Of a DNA stretch of 64,000 bases, positions 9,103-18,155 are shown piece by piece. Numbering within the stretch: the first letter of the stretch is position 1; each line of letters begins with the position of its first letter. Position numbers and translations under genes: made by a program. The notes under the pieces are model-generated. The model saw only the letters and a program-made list of their open reading frames with translations, had not been told where the DNA came from and did no database searches. The stretch is from Pseudomonadota bacterium (GTDB lineage Bacteria > Pseudomonadota > Alphaproteobacteria > Rhizobiales > Xanthobacteraceae): positions 62,001 through 126,000 of the forward strand of contig JAEYAW010000013.1 in the NCBI GenBank assembly GCA_023404675.1, read 5' to 3'.

Positions 9103-10728
9103 ATGGACACGCTGCTGCTGCCGTTCACGCCTCGCTACATCGTTCTGACCCTGTGCGCGGTTCTGACCGCCGTTTTCATTGGCATCGGCCTTGCCGATCA
9201 TAAGGTCATCAACCTGCTGGCCATTCCGACGCTGCTGTTCGGCGGGCTTACCGCGCTCGGCATTCGCGATGTTCTGCAGAAAAACCACGCGGTGCTGCGC
9301 AACTACCCGATCTCGGCGCATCTGCGGTTCCTGCTTGAGGAAATCCGCCCCGAGATGCGCCAGTATTTCTTCGAGAGCGAGAAGGACGGCACGCCGTTCA
9401 GCCGCGACGTGCGGGCGGTGGTCTATCAGCGCGCCAAGATGGTGCTCGACAAGCGGCCGTTCGGCACCCAGCACAACGTCTATTCGGACGGCTTCGAATG
9501 GATGAACCATTCGCTCGCGGCGAAACCTCCGGCGAAGGATCACTTCCGCATCGACATCGGCGGCCCGGAATGCACCCAGCCCTACTCGGCATCGATCCTG
9601 AATATTTCCGCCATGAGCTTTGGCGCGCTCAGCGCCAACGCGATCCGCGCGCTGAACGCCGGGGCGAAGAAGGGCGGCTTCGCCCATGACACCGGCGAGG
9701 GCGGCGTCAGTCCCTATCACCGCGAGAATGGCGGCGACCTGATCTGGGAGATCGGGTCCGGCTATTTCGGCTGCCGCACCCGCGATGGAAAGTTTGATCC
9801 CGAAACCTTCGCGCGGATCGCGTCCGATCCGCAGATCAAAATGGTCGAGCTGAAGGTCAGCCAGGGCGCCAAGCCGGGCCATGGCGGCGTACTGCCGGCC
9901 GCCAAGGTGACCGAGGAGATTTCGCAGATTCGCGGCGTCGCGCTGGGAGAAGACTGCATCTCGCCGCCGACCCACTCGGCCTTCTCCAATCCGATCGAGA
10001 TGGTGCAGTTCATCGGCCGCATGCGCGAGCTGTCGGGCGGAAAGCCGGCCGGATTCAAGCTCTGCATCGGCCATCGCTGGGAGTTTCTGGCGATCTGCAA
10101 GGCGATGCTGGAAACAGGAATCTATCCGGACTTCATCGTGGTGGACGGCAAGGAAGGCGGCACCGGCGCCGCGCCGCTGGAGTTCATGGACCATCTCGGC
10201 ATGCCGATGCGCGAGGGCGTTCACTTCGTCCACAATGCGCTGGTCGGGATCGGAGCGCGGGATCGGGTCCGGGTCGGCTGCGCGGGCAAGATCGTCACCG
10301 CCTTCGATATGGCGCGCGCCTTGGCGATCGGCGCGGACTGGTGCAATTCCGCGCGCGGCTTCATGTTCTCGCTCGGCTGCATCCAGTCGCTGAGCTGCCA
10401 TACCGATCGCTGCCCGACCGGCGTCGCCACGCAGGATCCGACCCGCAACCGCGCGCTGGTGGTCGAGGACAAGGTGAGCCGCGTCGCCAATTTCCATCGC
10501 TCCACGCTTCACGCGCTCACCGAACTGATCGCGGCGGCTGGCATCGAGCATCCGAAGGAATTGCGGCCGGTGCATTTCTCGCGGCGCGTGTCGCCGACCG
10601 AAGTGCGGACATTCGATCAGCTCTATCCGATGCTGCATCCGGGCGAACTTATCGCGGGCACCAGCGACCCGCGCTTCCGCGACGCGTGGAACATGGCGCG
10701 GGCCGAAACATTTGCGGCCGCGCTCTGA
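9103..10728 (+). CDS. FMN-binding glutamate synthase-family protein
   Basis: A 541-residue protein with two N-terminal membrane-spanning segments (residues ~10-55) followed by the FMN-binding TIM barrel of glutamate synthase. Conserved pieces are FGALSANAIRALNAGAKKGG, DTGEGGVSPYH, EIGSGYFGCR, HGGVLPAAKVT, VDGKEGGTGAAP and the cysteine cluster region CIQSLSCHTDRCPTGVATQD. The GltB amidotransferase domain is absent, so it is not a complete glutamate synthase; related stand-alone barrels have no firmly assigned reaction. ATG 9103 was chosen over an in-frame ATG at 9019 because the extra 28 residues are arginine/cysteine-rich and the hydrophobic anchor begins right after 9103. Confidence 0.88.
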   Translation: MDTLLLPFTPRYIVLTLCAVLTAVFIGIGLADHKVINLLAIPTLLFGGLTALGIRDVLQKNHAVLRNYPISAHLRFLLEEIRPEMRQYFFESEKDGTPFSRDVRAVVYQRAKMVLDKRPFGTQHNVYSDGFEWMNHSLAAKPPAKDHFRIDIGGPECTQPYSASILNISAMSFGALSANAIRALNAGAKKGGFAHDTGEGGVSPYHRENGGDLIWEIGSGYFGCRTRDGKFDPETFARIASDPQIKMVELKVSQGAKPGHGGVLPAAKVTEEISQIRGVALGEDCISPPTHSAFSNPIEMVQFIGRMRELSGGKPAGFKLCIGHRWEFLAICKAMLETGIYPDFIVVDGKEGGTGAAPLEFMDHLGMPMREGVHFVHNALVGIGARDRVRVGCAGKIVTAFDMARALAIGADWCNSARGFMFSLGCIQSLSCHTDRCPTGVATQDPTRNRALVVEDKVSRVANFHRSTLHALTELIAAAGIEHPKELRPVHFSRRVSPTEVRTFDQLYPMLHPGELIAGTSDPRFRDAWNMARAETFAAAL

Positions 10729-10831
10729 CCGCGAAATCTACCCGTGCCCTCATATGATTTGATATGTGCGAAGGGCAGGCAGGTCGCCGGCTGTCCCCGA
10801 AAGGACGCGGCCGAAGGTGGACGACGGTTGA

Positions 10832-11743
10832 ATGAGTGAGCAGATGGCGGCGCCAGCGTCTATTTCCGGATCATTGCGAGCGGGCGATGGCTGGCGGCTG
10901 GCGGTGTGCTGGATGCTGGTTGGCGTGTGGGGGGCGTGTCTTGTCGTGACATCGGTCTGGCCGGTGGCCGCGATGGCCTCTGCCGCCGAAGACCTCAAGG
11001 CGCTGGCCTTCCTGTTGTGTGTCGCGCTGCATGCGTCGTTGTCCTACCGTTGGTTGGGGACCGGTGCGTTTTTCGTGATCGTCTATGTCGTGGCCTTCGT
11101 CTTCGAGGCGCTCAGCATTGCCACCGGATTCCCGTTTGGCTTCTACGAGCACGGCCCGTCGTTTGGGATGCAGGTTCTCAGGGTCCCGCTGATGGTTCCG
11201 CTGGTCTATGTCCTGCTCGGCTGGTTCGCGTGGACCCTTGCATGCATCATCGTGCGCGAGCGGCCGACACAGCGCGGGGGAGCGACGCGCGTGGTGACGC
11301 CACTGGCGGCGGCCTTCATCCTCACCGGCTTCGATTTCGTCTACGATCCGATCGGTTCGGCGGCACTCGGTCTTTGGGTCTATCGCGATCCCAGCGGCTA
11401 TTTCGGAGTGCCGCTGACCAACTTTCTCGGCTGGCTGCTGACGAGTTGGGTTGCGTTCCAACTTTTCGCGCTTGTGGAGGAGCGTTTCATCAGGACCGCG
11501 GGCGTGGAGCGCATCGGCTATTGGCTTTTGCCGTGCGTGATCTGGACAGCCATCGCGTTGCAGTATCCATTTTTGTACGCGCGCGCGTCAGCTGGAACGG
11601 TGACCGTGGGTGGCGGCACGTTCGTGATCTCGGATATCTATGAGGCCGCAGTGGCGGCGGGGCTGCTCACGATGTTGTTCGTTTCGCTTGTCGCGGTCTC
11701 GCGCCTGCTGGTTGCCCGGGAACACCGCGCCGGCCCGGTGTGA
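10832..11743 (+). CDS. Carotenoid biosynthesis protein (CruF/DUF422 family)
   Basis: A 303-residue integral membrane protein with about seven to eight hydrophobic helices. GFPFGFYEHGPSFG and FDFVYDPIGSAALGLWVY, followed by GYFGVPLTNFLGW, are signature segments of the family that includes CruF, the hydratase that adds water to the psi end group of linear carotenoids. In this group it might act in spirilloxanthin-like or C50 carotenoid formation, but no other carotenoid gene lies nearby, so the substrate is inferred from family only. The gene starts about 100 bp after the glutamate-synthase-like gene on the same strand. Confidence 0.8.
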   Translation: MSEQMAAPASISGSLRAGDGWRLAVCWMLVGVWGACLVVTSVWPVAAMASAAEDLKALAFLLCVALHASLSYRWLGTGAFFVIVYVVAFVFEALSIATGFPFGFYEHGPSFGMQVLRVPLMVPLVYVLLGWFAWTLACIIVRERPTQRGGATRVVTPLAAAFILTGFDFVYDPIGSAALGLWVYRDPSGYFGVPLTNFLGWLLTSWVAFQLFALVEERFIRTAGVERIGYWLLPCVIWTAIALQYPFLYARASAGTVTVGGGTFVISDIYEAAVAAGLLTMLFVSLVAVSRLLVAREHRAGPV

Positions 11744-11855
11744 TTTCTAAAGTCAGAGCGCGTTCCGGATTTTGTCGATATCGCGTTCTGGCATGCGTTG
11801 GCGCGAGCGATGGCTCGATGCCGATCGGTTTTGCGTTGGAGCGGCTGAGCTGGGT

Positions 11856-13832
11856 TCAGAACTCGCCATGCAGCCGGCCCGAGAAGATCGAGACCGGACC
11901 GCGGTCGGCATTGTAGGCGGGGTTGGTGACGTACTGATAGTTGGCCGTGAGCGTGATGCCCTTGTTCAGCGCATAAGCGTAGTAGGCTTCGAGAATGCGC
12001 TCGTGGCGGTAGTTCAGTTTGCCGTCGCCGATCAGAGGGCCGAGCCCCCCGGCGGCGATAAAGTCACGATGGTCCTTCGACAGGCCGTTGATCGCGCCCG
12101 CGATGCCGATCGTGTCGTCCGGGCGGCCCCATGAGGCTCCCTTGATCGAGGTGCCGAGCGACAGGCTGGCGTCGATGTCGGTGAACGCCATGATCTCGGT
12201 GCGGCCATCGTTCCAGCTCCAGCGGCCGAACAGGCCGACGGTGTTTGAGAGCGCCTGCTCGACGGACACCGCATAGCCGTATTTGATGCGGCCCTTGCGG
12301 GTCAGCGCGATGTCGGTGCCGAAGGCCGGATTGTCCAGCGTCTCGCGGTAGCTGCCTGAGTAGGCGCTGTTGAGGAATCCGAGCAGGCGCAGCTTGCCCG
12401 GCTGCGACAGCAGCGAATAGCGCGTTTCGAGTTCGAGCACGTAGCTGCCGCGCTCGCCGACCCTGGTGTCGAAGCTGCTTGAGTTCGATTCCGAGTTCAC
12501 CAGGAAGTAGCCCGCGCGAAGCGCCCACTGCTTCTGGTTCAGTTCGGCGGTGGCGCCGTAGGTCAGACCGAGCTTGTCGGCGGCGTAGTCGAATGCACCG
12601 GGCGCCCAGACCGACCAGTTCATGAAATCCTTGCGCGGATCCTTCGCGTAGCTGTTGCCGTCGAACACATCGAGCACGGAGAACTTGCCGGCCTGCAGGG
12701 TCAGGCGCGACACGTCGACTTTCTCGCCGAACTGTCCGGGCGCGCTTTCGAGTGTTTCCTCCTCGCCGCCGAAGCCGAAGGTCTGGCGCACATAGAGCCG
12801 GGAGGTGTTGTAACGTGGATAAGGGAAATTCGATTTCTGGGCTTCGCCGCTGGAAAAGCCGGCGAGGCCCACCGTGTCGCTCAGGCCGTATCCCTGAGTG
12901 AGTTCGGGATTGAAATAGACCGTGCCGCCCTCCCACACGCGCGCGCTTACGAACAGGCTGTTCGACCACGTGCTCTTGAGCTGGGCTTGCGGCGACAGGC
13001 TGTTGACCCCGCTATAGGGCGCGCGGAACGAGGGATAGCCCTGCGACAAGAACGTCGTCTGGCCGTGGATTTCCCAGTCCGGCGATTCCGAGGTGATATC
13101 ATCAACGGACAGCTTCGGACCCCACGGGCCGTCGAACTTGCGGTTCAGGCCCAGCCGTACGGTGTGAATATCGGCGTGATCCGCCCGGAAGACACTGCCC
13201 GACGGCAGCGTCACGGCGGAGGGCTCGAAGCGGCTGTTCAGATACTCGACGCGTGCGGTCCAGTGCGGGGAGATCATCCGCTCGACGCCTGCACCGGCCA
13301 CCCAGCCCGGCCGCAGGCTGAGCCTGCGTTCATTGTCGCCGGACGGCAGAAGATTGCCGACCCGCGTGCCCAGATAGGCGAGGCCGCCGGTCGCATAGAC
13401 GAGCCATGACGGGGTGACCAGATAGCCGAGCCGCCCGCGCAGGCTGCCGTAAACATCCAGCCGTTCGGTCATGTCGGAGCGCGGCGTGATGACCGAGGCA
13501 AGGCTGATATCGGAATCGAACACGCCGCCGAACGACGCGTCGATCTCGACGCCCGCAAGCCAGCGGGGCGCGATCATCATGTTGACGCCGGCTTGCAGAC
13601 CGGTGACGGCGGTTCCGGAGCGCTGATCAAATGCCGTCGGCGCTGCGTCGGAGAACGTGCCTGCCGTGTTCGCGCGCATATAGCCAATATGGGTGCCCAG
13701 ATAGAGGCCGGTCCAGTTGGGGACCGCGACTGCTGCGGGAGCCTTCACCGGCAGGTCGGCGGCGACCGCCGTCGTCTGACTCACGCCAAATCCCACCCCG
13801 AGCACCAGCCCCGTGGCGACAAACGCCTTCAT
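11856..13832 (-). CDS. Outer-membrane fusion: opacity-type barrel plus OprB-like carbohydrate porin
   Basis: A 658-residue exported protein. A signal peptide (residues 1-25, ending AVAADLPVKAP) is followed by NWTGLYLGTHIGYMRA, the start of the Omp25/RopB-type small beta-barrel found across Rhizobiales. This first domain runs to about residue 240 (VRLGLNRKFDGPWG). The remainder, beginning near WEIHGQTTFLSQGYPSFRAP, matches OprB carbohydrate porins: SARVWEGGTVYFNPE, then the conserved KFSVLDVFDGNSYAKDPRKD and YAYALNKGITLTANYQY close to the C-terminus. The last residue is phenylalanine, as required for BAM recognition. Two complete beta-barrels in one chain is the unusual point. The gene is alone and faces the carotenoid gene. 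Confidence 0.85.
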   Translation of the reverse strand: MKAFVATGLVLGVGFGVSQTTAVAADLPVKAPAAVAVPNWTGLYLGTHIGYMRANTAGTFSDAAPTAFDQRSGTAVTGLQAGVNMMIAPRWLAGVEIDASFGGVFDSDISLASVITPRSDMTERLDVYGSLRGRLGYLVTPSWLVYATGGLAYLGTRVGNLLPSGDNERRLSLRPGWVAGAGVERMISPHWTARVEYLNSRFEPSAVTLPSGSVFRADHADIHTVRLGLNRKFDGPWGPKLSVDDITSESPDWEIHGQTTFLSQGYPSFRAPYSGVNSLSPQAQLKSTWSNSLFVSARVWEGGTVYFNPELTQGYGLSDTVGLAGFSSGEAQKSNFPYPRYNTSRLYVRQTFGFGGEEETLESAPGQFGEKVDVSRLTLQAGKFSVLDVFDGNSYAKDPRKDFMNWSVWAPGAFDYAADKLGLTYGATAELNQKQWALRAGYFLVNSESNSSSFDTRVGERGSYVLELETRYSLLSQPGKLRLLGFLNSAYSGSYRETLDNPAFGTDIALTRKGRIKYGYAVSVEQALSNTVGLFGRWSWNDGRTEIMAFTDIDASLSLGTSIKGASWGRPDDTIGIAGAINGLSKDHRDFIAAGGLGPLIGDGKLNYRHERILEAYYAYALNKGITLTANYQYVTNPAYNADRGPVSIFSGRLHGEF

Positions 13833-14030
13833 TCGCCCCTCGTCCCCTCAAAGGCCCGGCCATCGCGCGGCGGCCCGACTTATCATGGGTTTCCGGGCGT
13901 CGCCTTACGAAATTACCCATATTCAGGATCGGATCAATCCTGCAACTCACTTGCAAAAGCAACAATGCCTGCGAGTCAGGATTAAGTGCCATGCGATTGT
14001 GACAGCCGGACGAAAGGTCGGCGAGATATG

Positions 14031-14058
14031 AAAACCGCCCGGCAGAGGCCGGGCGGTT
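14031..14058 (-). terminator. Intrinsic terminator of the small His-rich protein gene
   Basis: On the minus strand AACCGCCCGG pairs with CCGGGCGGTT around a short loop, followed by a run of four T (plus-strand AAAA at 14031-14034). It lies 63 bases downstream of the 14121-14405 gene. Confidence 0.75.
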
Positions 14059-14120
14059 CGTCGGTCCGACACAAGGTGGATGAGGCGCCTGCGCCGGACG
14101 CTCGATCCACGGCTCGCCGA

Positions 14121-14405
14121 TCAGAAGTCGCAGACGCGGACGCGGCCCCGATAGTTGCCGAACGCATCGAAACGCTTCACCCAGCCGCAGCGGCGATAGA
14201 CCGGGCCCGGCGCGACGACATAGGCCGGCGTGGCCGCGGCTGCGATGGCGCTGCCGACGATGGCTGCGCCGAGCAGGCCTGCGCCGTGGTGGTGGTGATG
14301 CGGGAACGGGCCGTGGGCTTCCGCGCTGGTGGCGGAGGCGGCGACAGCGCCGGAAACCGCGAGGGCGGCGAGGGCGAAAGCGGCAATCTTCATCTTGATC
14401 GACAT
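14121..14405 (-). CDS. Small exported histidine-rich protein of unknown function
   Basis: A 94-residue protein with a classical signal peptide (MSIKMKIAAFALAALAVSG, cleavage near ATSAEA-HG) and a mature part opening with a histidine cluster (HGPFPHHHHHGAG). A short alanine/glycine-rich hydrophobic stretch follows, and the end reads RRCGWVKRFDAFGNYRGRVRVCDF with two cysteines that could form a disulfide. Small proteins of this layout are common in Rhizobiales periplasms; the histidines suggest metal binding but this is inference. The ATG at 14405 is chosen because it begins the signal peptide; a longer frame upstream adds 36 residues of unlikely sequence. Its own terminator lies downstream. 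Confidence 0.75.
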   Translation of the reverse strand: MSIKMKIAAFALAALAVSGAVAASATSAEAHGPFPHHHHHGAGLLGAAIVGSAIAAAATPAYVVAPGPVYRRCGWVKRFDAFGNYRGRVRVCDF

Positions 14406-14509
14406 CGTGAACTCCATCCTGTTGGGGCGGCCATCATCGGTCCGCATGCCTGTTGGTCGGCGGGCGGCGGGAGGGAGTTCGGGGCGGGACAGCGGTTGTG
14501 TGATCTGGA

Positions 14510-15328
14510 TCACACGTTGTCGGCCGAGGGCGGAAGGCGGAATTGCGCGAGATCAAAACGGGCGACGTCCGCGAGCAGTTCGCAGAAGGCGCGTGCGCCA
14601 TGGGTCAGCAGCCGCTCGCCTTTTTCGGCCGTGGCCTGTGTCGCGTCGCCGACTGCCCCGGAGGGATGGAGATCCTGGGTCTGCCATGCGAACGGGGCCG
14701 GGCGCTGGGTCGACAGCCAGCGATAGCTCGCGGCCAGATCGAGGGAGGACGGCCGGAAATCCGCGATGCGCTCATGCTTCACCTCGCCGGGAAAGCGGGC
14801 CAGCATGATGGACGTCTCGACGGCGCCGCCGTGGATGCCGTGGCGAATCTCCTCATCTGCGAAGAGACCTTCGGGGAGGCCGAAGCGGCTCCATGAGGTC
14901 GTGACTGCGAGCATGCCGAGCCGGGCGCGCAGTTCCTGCGCGACAATGGCCATGGCGCCGGAATTGCCGCCATGGCTACTGACCATCACCAGCTTGCGGA
15001 TGCCGTGGCGCGCCGCCTGCGCGCCGAGCGCGGTCCAGCCGCGGATCGCCTCCACCGGGTCGAGGGTCAGGGTGCCTGGATAGTCGATATGCTCGGTCGA
15101 AATGCCGATCCGCTCGATCGGCAGCAGCACCGCGGCGATATCGGGGGCAAGCCGCGCGCGCACCTCCGCGAGATAGGCTTCCGCGATCAGCACGTCCGTG
15201 GTGAACGGCAGATGCGGGCCGTGCTGTTCGGTCGCCGCCAGCGGCAGGATCGCGATGCGTTGCGCGGGCTCCGCCGCGGCGACGGTATCGGGGTGAATGG
15301 CAAGCCAGTGGTCGGGGAGGTCCGTCAT
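14510..15328 (-). CDS. Creatininase-family amidohydrolase
   Basis: A 272-residue member of the creatininase superfamily, metal-dependent hydrolases of small cyclic or linear amides. Metal and active-site segments are visible: ATEQHGPHLPFTTD (E and H ligands), the HGGN-type SSHGGNSG, and HGGAVETSIM (the E ligand near residue 175). The family includes creatininase, the F420-pathway formamide hydrolase ArfB and the mycofactocin peptidase MftE, so the substrate cannot be assigned. It is divergent from an NMT1-type ABC transporter, with 177 bp between start codons, suggesting that it hydrolyses the imported compound or a product of it. Confidence 0.85.
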   Translation of the reverse strand: MTDLPDHWLAIHPDTVAAAEPAQRIAILPLAATEQHGPHLPFTTDVLIAEAYLAEVRARLAPDIAAVLLPIERIGISTEHIDYPGTLTLDPVEAIRGWTALGAQAARHGIRKLVMVSSHGGNSGAMAIVAQELRARLGMLAVTTSWSRFGLPEGLFADEEIRHGIHGGAVETSIMLARFPGEVKHERIADFRPSSLDLAASYRWLSTQRPAPFAWQTQDLHPSGAVGDATQATAEKGERLLTHGARAFCELLADVARFDLAQFRLPPSADNV

Positions 15329-15403
15329 GCGTCAGGCATCTTCATCGGGTGGTCGGTCCAGATCGGGTTCGATTCCACTCAGCTCGGATTCTAGCGTTTT
15401 ATT

Positions 15404-15450
15404 AAGTGGAGAATGACCTTATCTGAAACCGCCTTTCCACTTTCCAAGTG
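15404..15450. promoter_or_regulatory. Possible operator in the creatininase/ABC divergent region
   Basis: AAGTGGA at 15404-15410 is repeated inverted as TCCACTT at 15436-15442, which overlaps a second palindrome CACTT-TCC-AAGTG at 15438-15450. These lie between two divergent units. They look like binding sites of a dimeric regulator, but no regulator gene is adjacent, so this is a low-confidence call. Confidence 0.25.
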
Positions 15451-15505
15451 CATGCTCTATAGCCTCTTTGAGGTCATGAAGCAGACGAATGACGGAGAAT
15501 CGGAG

Positions 15506-16537
15506 ATGCCAGCGGCCCGCCTGAAGTTCCTGTTCCTCGCACTGGCCGCGATCGCGATTGCCATTCCGGTGTCCGGCCATGCCCAGACGGGCGGCGACAG
15601 GCTGGACAAGGTGTCGTTCGGCACCAACTGGGTTGCCGAGGCCGAGCACGGCGGCTTCTTTCAGGCGGTGGCTGACGGCACCTACAAGAAATACGGGCTG
15701 GACGTGACCATCGTGCCCGGCGGACCGAACATCAACAACCGGATCCTGCTGATCTCGGGCAAGCTCGATTTTTTCATGAGCGCGAATTCGCTGCAGTCGT
15801 TCGATGCCGTCGCGAACAAGGTGCCCGTGATCGCGGTGGCGGCCATGTTCCAGAAGGATCCGCAGGTGTTTCTGGCGCACCCGGCGTCGAACGTGAAGAC
15901 TCTTGAAGACCTCAAGCCGCTGACGCTGTTCGTCTCCAAGGAGGCGATGGTCGGGCTGTTTCAGTGGATGAAGCTCGAATACGGATTCTCGGAATCGAAG
16001 GTGAAGCCCTACACCTTCAATCCGCAGCCGTTCCTCGCCGACAGGAACAGCGCGATGCAGGGCTATGTCACCTCCGAGCCCTTCGCCATCGAGAAGGCGG
16101 CGAAGTTCACGCCGAGCGTGGTGCTGCTGGCCGACTACGGCTTCAGCACCTATTCGACGCTGATCGAAACGCGGACCGACACCGTCGATAAGAAGCCGGA
16201 CCTCGTGCAGCGTTTCGTCGATGCTTCGATCGTCGGTTGGTACACATATCTTTACGGCGACAACAGCGCCGGAAACGCACTCATCAAGAAGATGAATCCG
16301 GAGATGACCGACGATCTTCTGTCCTATTCGGTCGCGGCGATGAAGGAGCGCGGCATCGTCGATTCCGGCGACACGCTGCGTGACGGCATCGGCGCCATGA
16401 ACGACCAGCGCATGACCGACTTCTTCGACAAGATGGCGCGCGCGGGCGTGGTGAAGCGCGATCTCGACTATCGCAAGTCCTATACGCTGCGCTTCGTCAA
16501 CAAAGGCGTGGGGCTCGAACGGCGGCCGAAGCAGTGA
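15506..16537 (+). CDS. ABC transporter substrate-binding protein, NMT1/THI5-like
   Basis: A 343-residue periplasmic binding protein. The signal peptide is MPAARLKFLFLALAAIAIAI... ending at GHAQ. The mature domain begins DKVSFGTNWVAEAEHGGFFQ, the NMT1-type entrance of ThiY, SsuA and related binders, and GGPNINNRILLISGKLDFFM follows. The start is placed at ATG 15506, where the signal peptide begins; upstream in-frame ATGs (15413 and others) add residues that are not signal-like. A GGAG sits just upstream. Ligands in this family include pyrimidines, sulfonates and nitriles. No TPP riboswitch is seen upstream, which weakens a thiamine-precursor assignment. Confidence 0.9.
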   Translation: MPAARLKFLFLALAAIAIAIPVSGHAQTGGDRLDKVSFGTNWVAEAEHGGFFQAVADGTYKKYGLDVTIVPGGPNINNRILLISGKLDFFMSANSLQSFDAVANKVPVIAVAAMFQKDPQVFLAHPASNVKTLEDLKPLTLFVSKEAMVGLFQWMKLEYGFSESKVKPYTFNPQPFLADRNSAMQGYVTSEPFAIEKAAKFTPSVVLLADYGFSTYSTLIETRTDTVDKKPDLVQRFVDASIVGWYTYLYGDNSAGNALIKKMNPEMTDDLLSYSVAAMKERGIVDSGDTLRDGIGAMNDQRMTDFFDKMARAGVVKRDLDYRKSYTLRFVNKGVGLERRPKQ

Positions 16538-17343
16538 CAGCCGAGGACGGGGCGGTGGGAGCGTCGCCGTCGGCCCCGGCCATCGCGCTGCGCGGCGTGA
16601 CCAAGGTCTACGACAACGGCGTATGCGCGCTGGGGCCGATCGATCTCGACGTCGCGTCCGGCGATTTCATCGCGCTGCTCGGCCCGTCCGGCTGCGGCAA
16701 GTCCACGGCGCTGCGCATCATCGCCGGACTGGCGAAGCCCTCATCGGGAACGGTGCAGTTCGGCGACAGCAAAGGAGCTGTGGGAAGTGACCGCCATCGC
16801 ATCGGCTTCGTGTTTCAGGAGCCGACGCTGATGCCGTGGGCCAGCGTGCGGGACAACGTGTATCTGCCGCTGCGCCTCGCACATGTTTCGCGACAGGAGG
16901 CCATGCCCCGGATCGAGGCCGCGCTGGCGCAGGTTGGACTCGCCGACTTTGCGGACGCGTTTCCGCGCGAACTCTCCGGCGGGATGAAGATGCGGGTGTC
17001 GCTGGCGCGGGCGCTGGTCACCGATCCCGCGATCCTTTTGATGGACGAGCCGTTCGCCGCGCTCGACGAGATCACCCGCTTCAAACTGAACAACGACCTG
17101 CTGACGCTGTGGCGTTCGCTGAACAAGACCGTCGTGTTCGTCACCCATTCGGTGTTCGAATCGGTCTATCTCGCCGAGCGCGTGCTGGTGATGACCCGTC
17201 GTCCGGGCCGCATCGCCGGGACATTCGCGATCGCGACAGCGCAGCCCCGCGACGAATCGTTCCGGACCTCGCCGGACTATGCGGCGTATTGCCGGGAGGT
17301 CTCGGCGGCGCTCGCGCGTACGGGCGCGGACGAGGCCGCATGA
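16534..17343 (+). CDS. ABC transporter ATP-binding protein (SsuB/TauB type)
   Basis: A 269-residue ATPase. It has Walker A GPSGCGKST, a Q-loop FVFQEPTLMPW, signature LSGGMKMRVSLARAL, Walker B ILLMDEPFAALDE and the H-loop VFVTHSVFE. This arrangement matches the nitrate/sulfonate/taurine subfamily. It starts at GTG 16534, overlapping the TGA of the binding protein by four bases (GTGA), so the genes are translationally coupled. Together with the next gene it drives uptake of the ligand bound by the upstream periplasmic protein. Confidence 0.95.
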   Translation: MTAEDGAVGASPSAPAIALRGVTKVYDNGVCALGPIDLDVASGDFIALLGPSGCGKSTALRIIAGLAKPSSGTVQFGDSKGAVGSDRHRIGFVFQEPTLMPWASVRDNVYLPLRLAHVSRQEAMPRIEAALAQVGLADFADAFPRELSGGMKMRVSLARALVTDPAILLMDEPFAALDEITRFKLNNDLLTLWRSLNKTVVFVTHSVFESVYLAERVLVMTRRPGRIAGTFAIATAQPRDESFRTSPDYAAYCREVSAALARTGADEAA

Positions 17344-18149
17344 GTGCCCAGCCGCAAGCCCGGGCAACCGCGCCGAAGCTGCGCGCGGTTCTGCTGCCGG
17401 TTCTGGCGCTCGCCGGCGGACTCGCCGTGTGGCATCTCGTGGTCCGCGTGTTCGATCTGCCATCCTATGTCCTGCCGGGACCGGGTCTGGTGTTCTCTAC
17501 CCTGATCGAGGACCGGGGGATTCTGTGGGAATCGCTCGGCATCACGCTGCTGACGACGCTGGAGGGATTCGCCGCCGCCGCCGTCGGCGGGATCGCGCTG
17601 GCCTTCGCGTTCAGCCAGTGGCGCTGTCTGGAGCAGGCGTTCTTTCCCTATGCGGTAATCCTGCAGGTCACGCCGGTGATCGCGATCGCGCCGCTGCTGC
17701 TGATCTACCTGCCGCAGCAGGCGGCGGTGGTGACATGCGCGTGGATCGTGGCGTTCTTCCCGGTGCTGTCGAACACGACGCTCGGGCTGAAATCGGCAGA
17801 CCACAATCTCGCCGGTCTGTTCCAGCTCTACGGCGCAAGCCGCTGGCAGACGCTGGTGCATCTGCGGCTGCCGGCGGCGCTGCCTTACGTGATGGGCGGC
17901 CTGCGCATCGCGGGCGGACTGGCGCTGATCGGCGCGGTGGTGGCGGAGATTGCGGCCGGATCGGCCGGGGCAGGGTCCGGTCTTGCTTACCGCATTGCGG
18001 AATCCGGATACCGGCTGAACATTCCGCGCATGTTTGCCGCGCTGCTTCTGCTGTCGCTGGCGGGCATTGCGATCTATGCCGCCCTCGCGCTGGCCTCCCA
18101 CCTTGTGCTACGGCACTGGCACGAAAGCGCACGCGATAAGGACGCCTGA
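17340..18149 (+). CDS. ABC transporter permease (SsuC/TauC type)
   Basis: A 269-residue inner-membrane protein with six hydrophobic helices and the cytoplasmic EAA loop near YGASRWQTLVHLRLPAALPYV, which docks on the ATPase. ATG 17340 overlaps the previous stop codon as ATGA, so the long open frame that extends upstream inside the ATPase gene is not used. It completes the importer of the 15506-18149 operon. Confidence 0.93.
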   Translation: MSAQPQARATAPKLRAVLLPVLALAGGLAVWHLVVRVFDLPSYVLPGPGLVFSTLIEDRGILWESLGITLLTTLEGFAAAAVGGIALAFAFSQWRCLEQAFFPYAVILQVTPVIAIAPLLLIYLPQQAAVVTCAWIVAFFPVLSNTTLGLKSADHNLAGLFQLYGASRWQTLVHLRLPAALPYVMGGLRIAGGLALIGAVVAEIAAGSAGAGSGLAYRIAESGYRLNIPRMFAALLLLSLAGIAIYAALALASHLVLRHWHESARDKDA

Positions 18150-18155
18150 GGGACC

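Noticed and set aside
8839..10638. 599-codon open frame on the minus strand
   Set aside because: It is a high-GC shadow of the glutamate-synthase-like gene, with histidine/arginine-rich low-complexity translation and no family pattern. Similar long shadows at 448-1929, 5242-6660, 18108-19742 and 53660-55132 were left out for the same reason.
15329..15505. Possible TPP riboswitch before the NMT1-type binding protein
   Set aside because: None of the conserved THI-box segments (such as CTGAGA or ACCTGATC) is present.
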